From: an uncultured Bacteroides sp. | Lineage (GTDB): Bacteria; Bacteroidota; Bacteroidia; Bacteroidales; Bacteroidaceae | DNA length: 43,317 nucleotides | Direction: 5' to 3' | NCBI GenBank assembly: GCA_900546645.1 | Contig: URDR01000015.1 | Coordinates: 1 to 43,317, forward strand | Shown: positions 1-8,886 of the stretch, one piece after another | Layout: each line of letters starts with the position of its first letter | Numbering within the stretch: position 1 is the first letter of the stretch | Notes under the pieces: model-generated | The model's database searches: none | Seen by the model: the letters and a program-made list of their open reading frames with translations, nothing else | Told to the model about the DNA's origin: nothing | Position numbers and translations under genes: made by a program

Positions 1-60
1 AGCATGTAGAAAGCATATGGCTTCCTTGTTTGGACGAGGGTTCGACTCCCTCCAGCTCCA
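1..60 (+). ncRNA. ssrA: tmRNA (ssrA), 3' end only
   Basis: Only the last 60 bases are in the window. They contain the conserved GCATGTAGA stretch, then a T-arm (ACGAGGG, TTCGACT, CCCTCC) and an acceptor strand CAGCTCC with discriminator A. This is the tRNA-like 3' end of tmRNA, which rescues stalled ribosomes by trans-translation. The bases after the discriminator are CGA, so CCA is apparently not encoded. The 5' half and the tag-peptide reading frame lie outside the window. Confidence 0.88.
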
Positions 61-91
61 CGAAAGATAAATATTCAATTACCTTGAAATG

Positions 92-136
92 AAACGACAC
101 TGAACATAGTATCAAGAACTATTTTCAGTGTCGTTT
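92..136 (+). terminator. Hairpin terminator downstream of tmRNA
   Basis: A 13-bp perfect stem (92-104 with 124-136, AAACGACACTGAA and its complement) has a 19-nt loop and is flanked by A-rich and T-rich tracts. It would end tmRNA transcription. Because it is symmetric, it could also end the minus-strand sialidase operon that stops at 297. Confidence 0.75.
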
Positions 137-296
137 TCAATTTTACGTGATCTGTAAAGTCCATAAAAGATCAGCCGGGCTTTCAGCCATTACTTTTCGG
201 TCGTAAAGGAAGAGACCGGAAGTCCATCAATCCCGAACATTGGAAAATTTAAACAGGCCATCATTCCATATAGTAAAATTTACAACTTAAGTCTGT
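137..296. other. Intergenic stretch between tmRNA terminator and sialidase gene
   Basis: I recognise no gene here. One plus-strand frame is open for about 34 codons and ends at a TAA near 252, but it has no start codon and no family I know. Since tmRNA 3' ends are common integration sites, this could be a scar, but no integrase or duplicated attachment site is visible in the window. Confidence 0.35.
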
Positions 297-1919
297 TCAA
301 AACAGCTCACAGAGCTTTATCTGCTGGAAAATCAAGTGTGCGCCACTTCCTTCATATACAATTCCCAAAGTTTCCTCATCAATGGAAGTGATACACGAGT
401 AACCTGCACCTCCCCATTCATCCAGCATCAGCCAATATTTCTCGGGCCATGTATTCCCGTCATCAAAACTAAGTTTCAAAGTCAGCCTGTTACGCTCGTC
501 ATATGAATTAGGGTTGAAAAAAGCCAGCAATGACTTCTTATTTCCTTTCTCATCATGATAGACATGTTTATGAACCGAAGCCATGCAGGTAGGTTCGGTA
601 AGAACGCTATAAGAAGCAGGATGCTCCCGCCAGGTCTTTCCCAAATCAGAACTAACACATATCCTCCGTCCGTTAGGCGATTTCACTCCCCGGTTTCTGT
701 TGTCGCGCATATTCAGCATAATGTCGCCATTATCAAGCTGTACAGCCATACATTCCGTCGTATTCGAATAAGCGGGGTTGCTGGTCGTCCATGTCTTTCC
801 TCCATCCTTGCTGTACGTAATGTTTGAAAACGAAAGTCCGTTCTTGTCTCTTCCTTGTGTTGGGAAAACCAAAGTTCCGTCTTTCAACGTAATGCCATGC
901 CCGGGAGCAGGCGCAAACAGCCACCAGTCTTTCCTTTTGGTATCCGGAGTGATATTCACAGGTTCGCTCCATGTCTTTCCGTCGTCTGTGCTTTTGGTTA
1001 TCAGGAACTGCGAGGTTTGTTTCACCCCTATGCCGGGTTGCGATCCTCTGGCAAACCACTGATGTATCCATCGGGTGCTGTCTTCATTCAAGCCTTCCAC
1101 CCACTTCCCGGTTTTACCATCCAATATGCCATGCATCCACAATCCTGCCACATAGACAGTCCCAGTCTTTTCGTCACACAAGATGCAGGCATCGCTCACA
1201 CCATTATATTTTTCGGGCAAGCCTCCCCACTCTTTCATATCAAGCACACGCTGCATGGGCATCCATGTTTTCCCACCATCTTCACTGCGGTTTAAGGCTA
1301 TATCCATATCGCCCTGCAAATCGCGTCCCGAGTCCCATCGGGCATCATATATAGCCAGAAGCGTCCCCTTGCCGGAAGTTGCCAATCCGGGGATACGGCT
1401 GGTATTCACTCCATCTTGCTTCGGCTTTCTTAACGGAACGCCTACCCGAAGCCCTTCCAAAAAAGCAGGTTCTATCTTCCATGCCTTTCCACTCAGTTCG
1501 ATTGAAGTGCAATTAAAGTTTACTCTGCCGGCAAGTGGAACCTGTTCTCTCATCTTCACGGCAAAAGCCCAATAACAGGTATCCGATTTCAGCGGAACGT
1601 TAATCCTTACACTTCCCTTCTCGCCACTCACGTCTGCCACGGCAAGAAGTTTGTCTTTATCCAATCTTCCTTTTGAATCACACTCATAAAAAGACAATTC
1701 GTCTACGGCATCCAAACAGGTTGTTCCGGCAAAAGAATAAGAGAACCCGGTGAGATTCCGGCCACAAGCGCTTCCTTTAATCACCTGAACGTAACCTACG
1801 TGATTCCTGTCTTCCCCCAAAAGGACAGGAAGTTCTGCTCTCATAAATCTAATATCCGCCTCATTTGCAAACGAAATACCGGCATAAAAACAACTCAACA
1901 ACAATAATCCGTATTTCAT
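297..1919 (-). CDS. nanH: Exo-alpha-sialidase, GH33
   Basis: A secreted 540-residue neuraminidase that removes terminal sialic acids from host glycans. An N-terminal signal peptide ends about residue 18 (SFA-N). An N-terminal beta-sandwich-like region of about 150 residues precedes the six-bladed propeller. The RIP motif lies at 175-177, and five Asp-boxes (SxDxGxTW) lie near 212, 310, 370, 423 and 484. Likely catalytic residues are E389 and the arginines R175, R405 or R408, and R478, with Y507 as nucleophile. The length is typical of Bacteroides sialidases. It is the last gene of the sialic acid operon, 35 bp after the BNR gene. An LLSC near the N-terminus could be a lipobox, but its n-region is very short, so ordinary signal peptidase cleavage seems likelier. 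The symbol is by family resemblance. Confidence 0.93.
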   Translation of the reverse strand: MKYGLLLLSCFYAGISFANEADIRFMRAELPVLLGEDRNHVGYVQVIKGSACGRNLTGFSYSFAGTTCLDAVDELSFYECDSKGRLDKDKLLAVADVSGEKGSVRINVPLKSDTCYWAFAVKMREQVPLAGRVNFNCTSIELSGKAWKIEPAFLEGLRVGVPLRKPKQDGVNTSRIPGLATSGKGTLLAIYDARWDSGRDLQGDMDIALNRSEDGGKTWMPMQRVLDMKEWGGLPEKYNGVSDACILCDEKTGTVYVAGLWMHGILDGKTGKWVEGLNEDSTRWIHQWFARGSQPGIGVKQTSQFLITKSTDDGKTWSEPVNITPDTKRKDWWLFAPAPGHGITLKDGTLVFPTQGRDKNGLSFSNITYSKDGGKTWTTSNPAYSNTTECMAVQLDNGDIMLNMRDNRNRGVKSPNGRRICVSSDLGKTWREHPASYSVLTEPTCMASVHKHVYHDEKGNKKSLLAFFNPNSYDERNRLTLKLSFDDGNTWPEKYWLMLDEWGGAGYSCITSIDEETLGIVYEGSGAHLIFQQIKLCELF

Positions 1920-1954
1920 AGAATCAAAATATTATCAGGTCATCCAACCCAAAA

Positions 1955-3049
1955 TCACTTCAGCATATTATCCGTCTCATCCAACCTAAAGCGTACCCCT
2001 ACGATAGAGTGTTGCTCCTTGCCCGGTCTGTATTTTATATAAGTAATAGCCAGAACCGTACCGTCAGGAAGAACTTCCAGCCCCGGATACCCACAATCAG
2101 AACCTGCATAACTATGAAGCAACTTAATTCTATATTGTCCGGATGTTTCTTCTCTCAAATCCTTATATGTGCCTACCCACGCAACGAAATGCCCCTTGGT
2201 CGGACTATTCAAAGCCATATCACGAAACGCTATGACCAATCTTCCGTCTTTCAGATACTTTGCCACATGCCGATCGCCCGTAACTCCCCATGGGGTTTCC
2301 CTCATCTTCGTCCATGTCTTTCCCTCATTATCTGAAAACATCATCAAAGAGTTTCCTTTCCGGTTATTTTCACGGGCTATACATACTAATTGCTTTCTGT
2401 CAGGAGAGTAAAACACACAAGGTTCACAAGGAGAACGTCCTTCAACCTCTGCTATTTTAACCGAAGCTTCCCAAGTCAATCCCCCATCATGTGATACTGA
2501 ACTCCATAAAGTCAACGGAGAACGGTCTTGGTCATTAAATCCTCTGTGATATACTCCCAAGTAATCTCCGTTGTTCAATTTCACGATACTCGAAAAAGCC
2601 ATAACACAAGGTTTTTCCAAACTTTTCACCTCCGACCATGTGCGACCTCTGTCTTCGCTGTAACTATAGCCCATTGCCGGCTCTTGGCAAAAAACAAACA
2701 AGCGTTCTACCCCCTGCTTGTCTGTCAGTCTGTATATACTCGGGCAATTCCTCATCTTCTGCCAATCCCTGGGAGTCTTAGCAGTTTTCCATACCAAGCC
2801 ACCATCGTTACTCTTTGCTATAAATGAAGCACTTCCTCCGTGTCCCGACGACCATGTACACCATACGTTTTTTCCATCCTCCATCAATACGGTGGTAGGA
2901 TGCCCGTTGTATAAGTCCTCTTTCCCTTCGGCTATTACAAATTGCCTTTCTTTCTGCGAAGACAAATCCACATAAGGCATGTTACAAGTTTGAGCCGACA
3001 AAGTCACGGCAGAATACACACATGTCAAAAAAGTCAATATTTTTTCCAT
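1955..3049 (-). CDS. BNR-repeat sialidase-like secreted protein
   Basis: About 364 residues, with a signal peptide (MEKILTFLTCVYSAVTLSAQ). Four Asp-box repeats are visible (SNDGGLVW, SEDRGRTW, SHDGGLTW, SDNEGKTW), so a sialidase-type beta-propeller is expected. No FRIP/YRIP motif precedes the first Asp-box; that position reads NGHPTTVL. Its substrate and even its catalytic competence are therefore uncertain. The reading frame is open to a GTG at 3097, but the ATG at 3049 puts the signal peptide at the N-terminus, so I chose it. It lies between susD (60 bp) and the GH33 gene (35 bp), which implies a role in trimming sialylated glycans. It could also be a sialate-binding or O-acetyl-sialate-specific protein. 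Confidence 0.8.
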   Translation of the reverse strand: MEKILTFLTCVYSAVTLSAQTCNMPYVDLSSQKERQFVIAEGKEDLYNGHPTTVLMEDGKNVWCTWSSGHGGSASFIAKSNDGGLVWKTAKTPRDWQKMRNCPSIYRLTDKQGVERLFVFCQEPAMGYSYSEDRGRTWSEVKSLEKPCVMAFSSIVKLNNGDYLGVYHRGFNDQDRSPLTLWSSVSHDGGLTWEASVKIAEVEGRSPCEPCVFYSPDRKQLVCIARENNRKGNSLMMFSDNEGKTWTKMRETPWGVTGDRHVAKYLKDGRLVIAFRDMALNSPTKGHFVAWVGTYKDLREETSGQYRIKLLHSYAGSDCGYPGLEVLPDGTVLAITYIKYRPGKEQHSIVGVRFRLDETDNMLK

Positions 3050-3109
3050 TCTTACAAAAGATTTTAAAAAGAGGGCATACCGAAAATTTTGATACACCCT
3101 CTTGAGGTT

Positions 3110-4567
3110 TTATCTCTTCACATTGCTTTCATAGCCATCAGTCTGAACCAGTTTCTCGTTCAGCACCATGTCGTTGTAATTGATAGGCAAATACAAGGGA
3201 TAGTCCGGCTTGTCATTCAGATTCGGAACTTCCTTATAAATATCTATGGAGCCTCCGGCATGGAAACGCATGAGGTCGAACCATCTTTTTTCCTCCAAGA
3301 ACATTTCTCTCAAACGTTCGTCGCACAGTTCCTTCTCAACCGAGAGCTTGTCTTTCGGTCCGTCATAACCAGCCAATCCAGCCCTGTTACGAACCTCATT
3401 CAAATCAACAATCGCTTTTCCGGGTTCACCCAATGCTGCATTCGCCTCAGCCCTCAAAAGAAGCAAATCGGCCCAGCGGTAAGCAATCAGGTCATCATCA
3501 AAAAACAAGTCGTCAGGATATTGTTTGCCTCTAAACTTATTTTGCTGTGTCAGAATAAGATTACCGTCGGCATCTACCATATCAATCAAAGCTACCGGAT
3601 AACGTTTATCGTTCGGATTCTTCTGATAAACCTCTCTCAGCTTATCACTGGGCGCATAAACATGCCGGCTCTGATTGGGCGAAGTTGCTGCATCTGCCAA
3701 GTTTACAGCCATAGAAAGATTGTCCGTTCGTGAAGTGACATTGCTTGCAATAGACAAGTTTCCTGCCTCATATCGTTCGAAATAGAAAGAAAAGATGATT
3801 TCCTTGTTTTTCTTATTGTCGTTCTTAAAGACATCGGCATATTCATCCAGCAAGCCTACACCGCTTTTCTCTACCTCACCTATATCTTTTATGGCCTGCA
3901 AGAAATCATTCTTTCCGCCTTTCAATACTTTGGCTTTCCACATCAGTACATCAGCACGCATCGCATAAGCAGCAGGCTTGGATGCATAATTCTTATCCCT
4001 GTATCCCTCTTCCGGGAAAAGCGACAAAGCAGACTGTAAATCCTCCAGTATCAGTTTCACCACATCTTCCTTGGATGAACGTGGTACCAACTCAACATCA
4101 TCCGAAAGAGTAGGCTCTGTCACGATAGGCACATCCCCCCAAGACCTTACCAGCAAGAAGTAGGTATAAGCTCTCAGGAAATGACATTGAGCCTTGATGC
4201 GATTCTTCTCGGCCTCGTCCTCGAAATTCAGGTTTTCTATCTGATGAAACAACAGATTGGCATGATGGATACAGCCATATGCATTCCGATAAGAAGGAGC
4301 ATTGCTCTCCAGCAATTGTTGTGACCAAGCCACCGATACTGGGCCTATCTCACCGGCCTTGAAAGAATCCCCCCTGTCTTCACCATAATAAGAGGTATTA
4401 TACAAGCCACGGACTTTATTGTAAATACCGGTCAGATAAGCCTCGGCATCACCGGGGGATTTCCAAAAAGAATCTGAGGTAATTGTAGAAATCGGCTCTA
4501 CATCCAGAATGTCACAGCTTCCCAGACCAAGGCAACATGCCAGGCCTAAAACAAATATATTTTTCAT
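3110..4567 (-). CDS. SusD/RagB-family surface glycan-binding lipoprotein
   Basis: 485 residues with a lipobox ending at Cys18 (LGSC) followed by acidic residues, the pattern of surface-exported Bacteroides lipoproteins. The body shows the SusD pattern: an N-terminal TSDSFWKSPGDAEAYLTGIY segment, TPR-like helices around FLRAYTYFLLVRSWGDVPIV, and the C-terminal LNEVRNRAGL and EEKRWFDLMRF motifs. SusD proteins form the lid on the SusC barrel and capture the ligand at the cell surface. It lies 12 bp after susC. In this locus the ligand is probably free sialic acid or a sialo-oligosaccharide, which would make it equivalent to NanU. That ligand is inferred from the neighbours and not from the protein itself. 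Confidence 0.93.
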   Translation of the reverse strand: MKNIFVLGLACCLGLGSCDILDVEPISTITSDSFWKSPGDAEAYLTGIYNKVRGLYNTSYYGEDRGDSFKAGEIGPVSVAWSQQLLESNAPSYRNAYGCIHHANLLFHQIENLNFEDEAEKNRIKAQCHFLRAYTYFLLVRSWGDVPIVTEPTLSDDVELVPRSSKEDVVKLILEDLQSALSLFPEEGYRDKNYASKPAAYAMRADVLMWKAKVLKGGKNDFLQAIKDIGEVEKSGVGLLDEYADVFKNDNKKNKEIIFSFYFERYEAGNLSIASNVTSRTDNLSMAVNLADAATSPNQSRHVYAPSDKLREVYQKNPNDKRYPVALIDMVDADGNLILTQQNKFRGKQYPDDLFFDDDLIAYRWADLLLLRAEANAALGEPGKAIVDLNEVRNRAGLAGYDGPKDKLSVEKELCDERLREMFLEEKRWFDLMRFHAGGSIDIYKEVPNLNDKPDYPLYLPINYNDMVLNEKLVQTDGYESNVKR

Positions 4568-4579
4568 GTGTATTCCTAT

Positions 4580-7500
4580 TTAAAAAGTTAATCTTGCACC
4601 AAAATTGAATTGTATGGGAATGAAATATTCCCCAGTTTCCTGTCCGTCATACTGCTCAGGATTCAAGCCATCGTAAGCCGTGATATAACCGAGGTTATGT
4701 ACTCCTGCATTCAATGATATAGAACTCACACCCAACTTTGTACATACTTTTTTCGGCAGGTCATATCCTAATGTAATTTCCCGGAAGCAAAGATAATCAC
4801 CCTTGCTGTAATAAGCACTGTTATCGGCATTACCGTTACTGTTCATTCCTGCGTAAGCAATGGTACGCATGTGATTGCGGTAACCGTTATCCCAGTCGGA
4901 AGCATTGTCATAACGGGGATACTTACAAGTAGCGGCATCACCCGGATTCCACCAGATATTGCCATTGGTCACATCGGTAGTGGTTATGATGGCATTTCTT
5001 CCATTGGCATTCGAGCGGGCACGCCAGACATTTGCGATAGAATGTCCTAAAGCAAAATCCACGACAAATCGGAATGAGAAATTCTTATAGGTCAAAGAGT
5101 TAATCAACGCACCTTTCTTGTCGGGATTGGCCCATCCCATAAATGCAATATCCCGGTCGTCAATCAAGCCGTTATTATCCAAGTCTGCCCATTTGGCATC
5201 GCCGGCAACCTTATCCTTGCCCAGTTTGGAGCCGGACACTTTGGTATCTTCCGGAGCCTTGGCAGCTTCCTCATCCGTATCATATACTCCTTGATACACA
5301 AATCCCCAGCGTCCGCCGATTCGTTCACCTTCGGCAAGCCCTCCGGCCTCGATGTATTTACCTGCCTTACTGTTCCAAATCAAACCTCCCTGCACGCGGT
5401 TCTTGTCTTTTCCATTGTATGGCAACTTCTTTATATAAGTCCTGTTCATGGAGAAAGTACCGGTAATTTCCCATTCTACCGGAGAAGCCGACGACAGAGG
5501 ATGAGCCGTAACAGACAATTCGATACCCTTGTTTTGAACCGTCCCCAAATTGGCTCTGATTGAGCCGAAACCTGTTTCTGCCGGCAAAGACTTGTCATAC
5601 AAACGGTCGGTGGTCAGTTTGTTATATCCGGTAAAGGAAAGTTCCAGCTTGTTGTTGAAAAATGCGGCATCAATACCCAAGTCTACGTTAGAAGTCGTCT
5701 CCCACACCAGTGCCCGATTTGCCAATACGCTGTTCAAGACACCAGAATTGCCTCCATAAGCAAACGAATAGCTATCAAGAAATGTATTATATTCTCCTTG
5801 CGTATTGGAATAAGATAACTTATTGTTTCCGGTCTTTCCCCAACTTGCACGCAACTTTAACCGATTCACGATATCTTGAGGAAACCAGTCTTCATAATGC
5901 ATGTTCCATCCTGCCGAAACAGCCGGAAACAAAGCAAACTTATTGTCTTCCGAAAACTGGGATGCTCCATCGTAACGCAACGAAGCAGATAGCAGATAGC
6001 GTTTCTTGTAGTCATAATTCACACGGGTAAAAAAGCCAAGCAACCTTTCTTCATATAAAGAAGAGGTGGTACGCTGGTCTTCTTCTTTACTCGGATCCAA
6101 TGTAGGGATATAGTCTGTTGCCGCATTACGGCCTGTACCTTGCAGTTTATAATTGTTATTCACCGTATAGTTCATACCAATCATCGCTCCAAGAGAATGT
6201 TCGTCAAACTTTGTATCATAAGTCAATACCGCATCTGCCATTATTTGTCTGTACTGATTATGGTCTTCGCGGGTTATGCGACTCTTGTTGAACTCATTGT
6301 ATTTCTCAAAGAAACGGTAGATATATTCCTTTATATAATAAGACGCAGACGGCTTGAAATGCAACTTCGGCAAGATTTCCCAGTCAAGTCCCATCTGGAA
6401 AGAGGTGATATAGCTCTTGTCCGTTATATCCTGATAATACAATTCATGCAAACGGTTTCTGGGCGAACCTCCCGCCTCTCCGATTCCCGGCGTACCGTCG
6501 TCATAATAGAGTCTGAAAGTGGTAGGATATCTTGAAGAACGATCCAATGTACTCGTGCCGCTTCCGGCAGGGTCTGTTCCTTTGTTTGAAATGGTAGAAT
6601 GCTTTATCCCCAGATTTATTTTCAGGTTATCCTTTAAGCTATAGTTGCCGTTTGCCGTAAGGCTGAATCGGTCATATCCCGTTCCAAGAACCATACCTTC
6701 GGCATCTATATAGCCCATGCTTACATAATAATTAGCCTTTTCAGTACCTCCGGAAACACTTACATCGTAATTGTGGGTAATGGCAGTCTTGAACAAGACA
6801 TCCTTCTGGTAATTATTATCCTTAAAGATCAAGTCCTTTCCCGAATAAGGGTCTTTCATGACTTCATAACCTTGATTTTTCAACAAGTTATCCACATAAG
6901 GCTGTCCCATATTGGCAACCAGGTCGTCAAGGTATTCGGTTGTAAAACGCGAATATCCGTAACCCACCAGATTACCGTTCTTATAGTTGATGTTTCCGGT
7001 AGAATAAGGATAAGCCCCACCTTCCAAACGAGCTGCCACATTCGGGTCGTTAATGCCTCTGGAGCCGGCCAGACGTGAAGCATACAAATAATCGCGTGCG
7101 CTTGAGAAAGGATAATGTTCGCGGATTTTCTCAATGCCGATTCGATAAGATGCCGTAACCGTTGCCTTTCCGGCATTCGACGCACCATTTTTGGTAGTAA
7201 TCAATATAATACCGTTAGCTCCCTTTGCCCCGTAAATGGCAGAAGAAGCGGCATCCTTCAACACTTCCATCGACTCTATATCTTCCTGATTGATACCGTC
7301 CATGTTTTCACGGATTACTCCGTCAATCACAAACAAGGGAGTATCTTTCGAAGGATCGGTAGAACCACCACGAATCAGTACCATGGGCTGTGCTCCCGGC
7401 TGACCGGTGGATTGACGAATATCCAAGCCTGCAACTTTTCCCTGAAGGTTGTTCAGCGGAGAAGCCGATACGGACGAAAGCAGCTCGCCTTTTTTCACAG

Positions 7501-7888
7501 AGGCAATGCCCGATGTGATAGTAGCCTTAGTCTGTGTTCCATATCCCACGGCAATGACTTCGCCCAAGGCTATGGATTCATCTTCCAGACTGATTTCGTA
7601 AAAATTCTTACCCGTAAGACGCAGCGTCATCGGCTTCATTCCAATGTATGAAATCTGTAACAGCTTTGCCTCTTGAGGTATCTCCAGAGAGAATTTTCCG
7701 TCCAAGTCCGTAGTAGTACCAATCTGCAAATCTTTCACCACCACGGTTGCCCCTATTACCGCTTCTCTGCGCGAATCTTTTACTATACCGCTGACATTGC
7801 GCATATTCTGAGCCAAAACATTGTTAAAAAACATCCCAAAAAACAATAAAGTCAAAATTAAATGGGATTTTAAAAATATATTTTTCAT
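4580..7888 (-). CDS. SusC/RagA-family TonB-dependent outer membrane transporter
   Basis: 1102 residues. A signal peptide (to NVLAQ, about residue 27) is followed by a carboxypeptidase-D-like regulatory domain (about 30-110). Next comes the SusC signature GYGTQTKATITSGIASV and a plug with GQPGAQPMVLIRGG and LFVIDGVIREN. A 22-strand-type barrel ends in an aromatic-containing strand (FNFGARLTF). It imports a ligand across the outer membrane with TonB energy, paired with the SusD lipoprotein 12 bp downstream. Sialic acid is the probable cargo because lyase, symporter and sialidase genes flank it. The 80-bp gap upstream carries inverted GTATGAC motifs and may hold its own promoter. Confidence 0.94.
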   Translation of the reverse strand: MKNIFLKSHLILTLLFFGMFFNNVLAQNMRNVSGIVKDSRREAVIGATVVVKDLQIGTTTDLDGKFSLEIPQEAKLLQISYIGMKPMTLRLTGKNFYEISLEDESIALGEVIAVGYGTQTKATITSGIASVKKGELLSSVSASPLNNLQGKVAGLDIRQSTGQPGAQPMVLIRGGSTDPSKDTPLFVIDGVIRENMDGINQEDIESMEVLKDAASSAIYGAKGANGIILITTKNGASNAGKATVTASYRIGIEKIREHYPFSSARDYLYASRLAGSRGINDPNVAARLEGGAYPYSTGNINYKNGNLVGYGYSRFTTEYLDDLVANMGQPYVDNLLKNQGYEVMKDPYSGKDLIFKDNNYQKDVLFKTAITHNYDVSVSGGTEKANYYVSMGYIDAEGMVLGTGYDRFSLTANGNYSLKDNLKINLGIKHSTISNKGTDPAGSGTSTLDRSSRYPTTFRLYYDDGTPGIGEAGGSPRNRLHELYYQDITDKSYITSFQMGLDWEILPKLHFKPSASYYIKEYIYRFFEKYNEFNKSRITREDHNQYRQIMADAVLTYDTKFDEHSLGAMIGMNYTVNNNYKLQGTGRNAATDYIPTLDPSKEEDQRTTSSLYEERLLGFFTRVNYDYKKRYLLSASLRYDGASQFSEDNKFALFPAVSAGWNMHYEDWFPQDIVNRLKLRASWGKTGNNKLSYSNTQGEYNTFLDSYSFAYGGNSGVLNSVLANRALVWETTSNVDLGIDAAFFNNKLELSFTGYNKLTTDRLYDKSLPAETGFGSIRANLGTVQNKGIELSVTAHPLSSASPVEWEITGTFSMNRTYIKKLPYNGKDKNRVQGGLIWNSKAGKYIEAGGLAEGERIGGRWGFVYQGVYDTDEEAAKAPEDTKVSGSKLGKDKVAGDAKWADLDNNGLIDDRDIAFMGWANPDKKGALINSLTYKNFSFRFVVDFALGHSIANVWRARSNANGRNAIITTTDVTNGNIWWNPGDAATCKYPRYDNASDWDNGYRNHMRTIAYAGMNSNGNADNSAYYSKGDYLCFREITLGYDLPKKVCTKLGVSSISLNAGVHNLGYITAYDGLNPEQYDGQETGEYFIPIQFNFGARLTF

Positions 7889-7968
7889 CTTTGTATTTTC
7901 TTAGGTTAAAAGTATGACAATGAGAAACTAATCCGCCAAGACTGTTATCTGCGTCATACTTTTTTCAT
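7889..7968 (-). promoter_or_regulatory. Candidate promoter/operator region of susC
   Basis: The gap between nanA and susC holds an 11-bp inverted repeat, AAAAGTATGAC at 7908-7918 and its complement at 7953-7963, separated by 34 bases. Read on the minus strand, the susC-proximal copy is TTGTCATACTTTTA. It overlaps TACTTTTA, which matches the -7 consensus TAnnTTTG at 7 of 8 positions. A TTGG lies about 21 bases upstream as a possible -33 element. The GTCATAC core is shared with the palindrome upstream of the GntR gene. The repeat could alternatively be a weak long-loop terminator or attenuator after nanA. Confidence 0.45.
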
Positions 7969-8880
7969 TTAAAAAAAATCATTCAACTCCAAGTCTTTCC
8001 GCAAACATGCATATTCATCGTCGCCAAAAGGATGGATAGGCAGACGACATGGCCCGCAATCTATTCCTATCAGCTTCATTATAGCCTTTCCGCCTCGTAC
8101 TCCGCCACCATATTTAATTATAACCTTGACAATATCAATTGATTTCTGCTGTAGTTTACGGGCTGTAGCCAAATCGTTTTTATCCATAGATGCAAAAATC
8201 CCTTTATACACTTCAGGCATATAATTATAGGTACTGCCAACTCCGGCAACAGCCCCAAAGGCAAGTCCCGCAATCAATATTTCATCGTAACCGTGTAAAA
8301 CCTCGAACGCCCCGTCTTGAAGAGTCAGGCATTCTCCCATTTCCATCAAGTTATTATGAGTAAACTTCACGCCTGCCAAATTAGGAATTACTTTCTTCCC
8401 TTCCGTCAAAAATTCGGGGACTGAAAGAGACACACCTGTCATAGAAGGCATATTGTAATAATAGAAAGGCAGTTCTTCCGCACATTTTGCTATCGGTGCA
8501 AAGAACGCCACCAAATCGGACACGCTGACCGGTTTGAAGAAAGCCGGTGCCATAGCGCCGATAGCGTATGCACCCGAATGACAGGCATGCGCAGCCAGCT
8601 CCATAGCCTCCGGCTGCGAGTTGCAGCCTACGTGGGCAATTACCTTAAAACGCCCGTCGGCCGAATCGACCCACTTTTCCAATATTTTCTTTCGCTCGTC
8701 TACTGTAAGCGAAAGTGATTCGCCGGTAGTGCCACAGACGAATACTCCAGGGATTCCGGAAGCCGCAATATAGTCGGCATACTTTGCAATCATCTCCAAG
8801 TTAAGACTTCCGTCTTCATACATCGGAGTGAAAGTTGCAGCAACCATTCCTCTTAATCGTTCATAATTTTTCATGTTCAC
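7969..8880 (-). CDS. nanA: N-acetylneuraminate lyase (DapA superfamily)
   Basis: 303 residues, the usual length for the family. It cleaves N-acetylneuraminate to N-acetylmannosamine and pyruvate in the cytoplasm. GTTGES at 50-55 binds the pyruvate carboxylate, Y142 in the YYYNMP stretch is the catalytic tyrosine, and K172 in GVKFTHNN forms the Schiff base. HVGCNS and the segment GYDEILIAGLAFGAVAGVGS resemble E. coli NanA more than dihydrodipicolinate synthase. It starts 6 bp after the symporter stop, so the two are certainly co-transcribed. Met3 (8874) is an alternative start. No ManNAc epimerase or kinase gene for the next steps is in the window. Confidence 0.92.
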   Translation of the reverse strand: MNMKNYERLRGMVAATFTPMYEDGSLNLEMIAKYADYIAASGIPGVFVCGTTGESLSLTVDERKKILEKWVDSADGRFKVIAHVGCNSQPEAMELAAHACHSGAYAIGAMAPAFFKPVSVSDLVAFFAPIAKCAEELPFYYYNMPSMTGVSLSVPEFLTEGKKVIPNLAGVKFTHNNLMEMGECLTLQDGAFEVLHGYDEILIAGLAFGAVAGVGSTYNYMPEVYKGIFASMDKNDLATARKLQQKSIDIVKVIIKYGGGVRGGKAIMKLIGIDCGPCRLPIHPFGDDEYACLRKDLELNDFF

Positions 8881-8886
8881 TTAAAT

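Noticed and set aside
3089..3733. A 214-codon plus-strand open frame opposite susD
   Set aside because: It lies antisense to a clear SusD gene, without a promoter or a recognised family.
7908..7963. Simple rho-independent terminator after nanA
   Set aside because: The loop is 34 bases and the stem is AT-rich. The shared GTCATAC core and overlap with a near -7 box fit an operator better, although a weak attenuator role remains possible.
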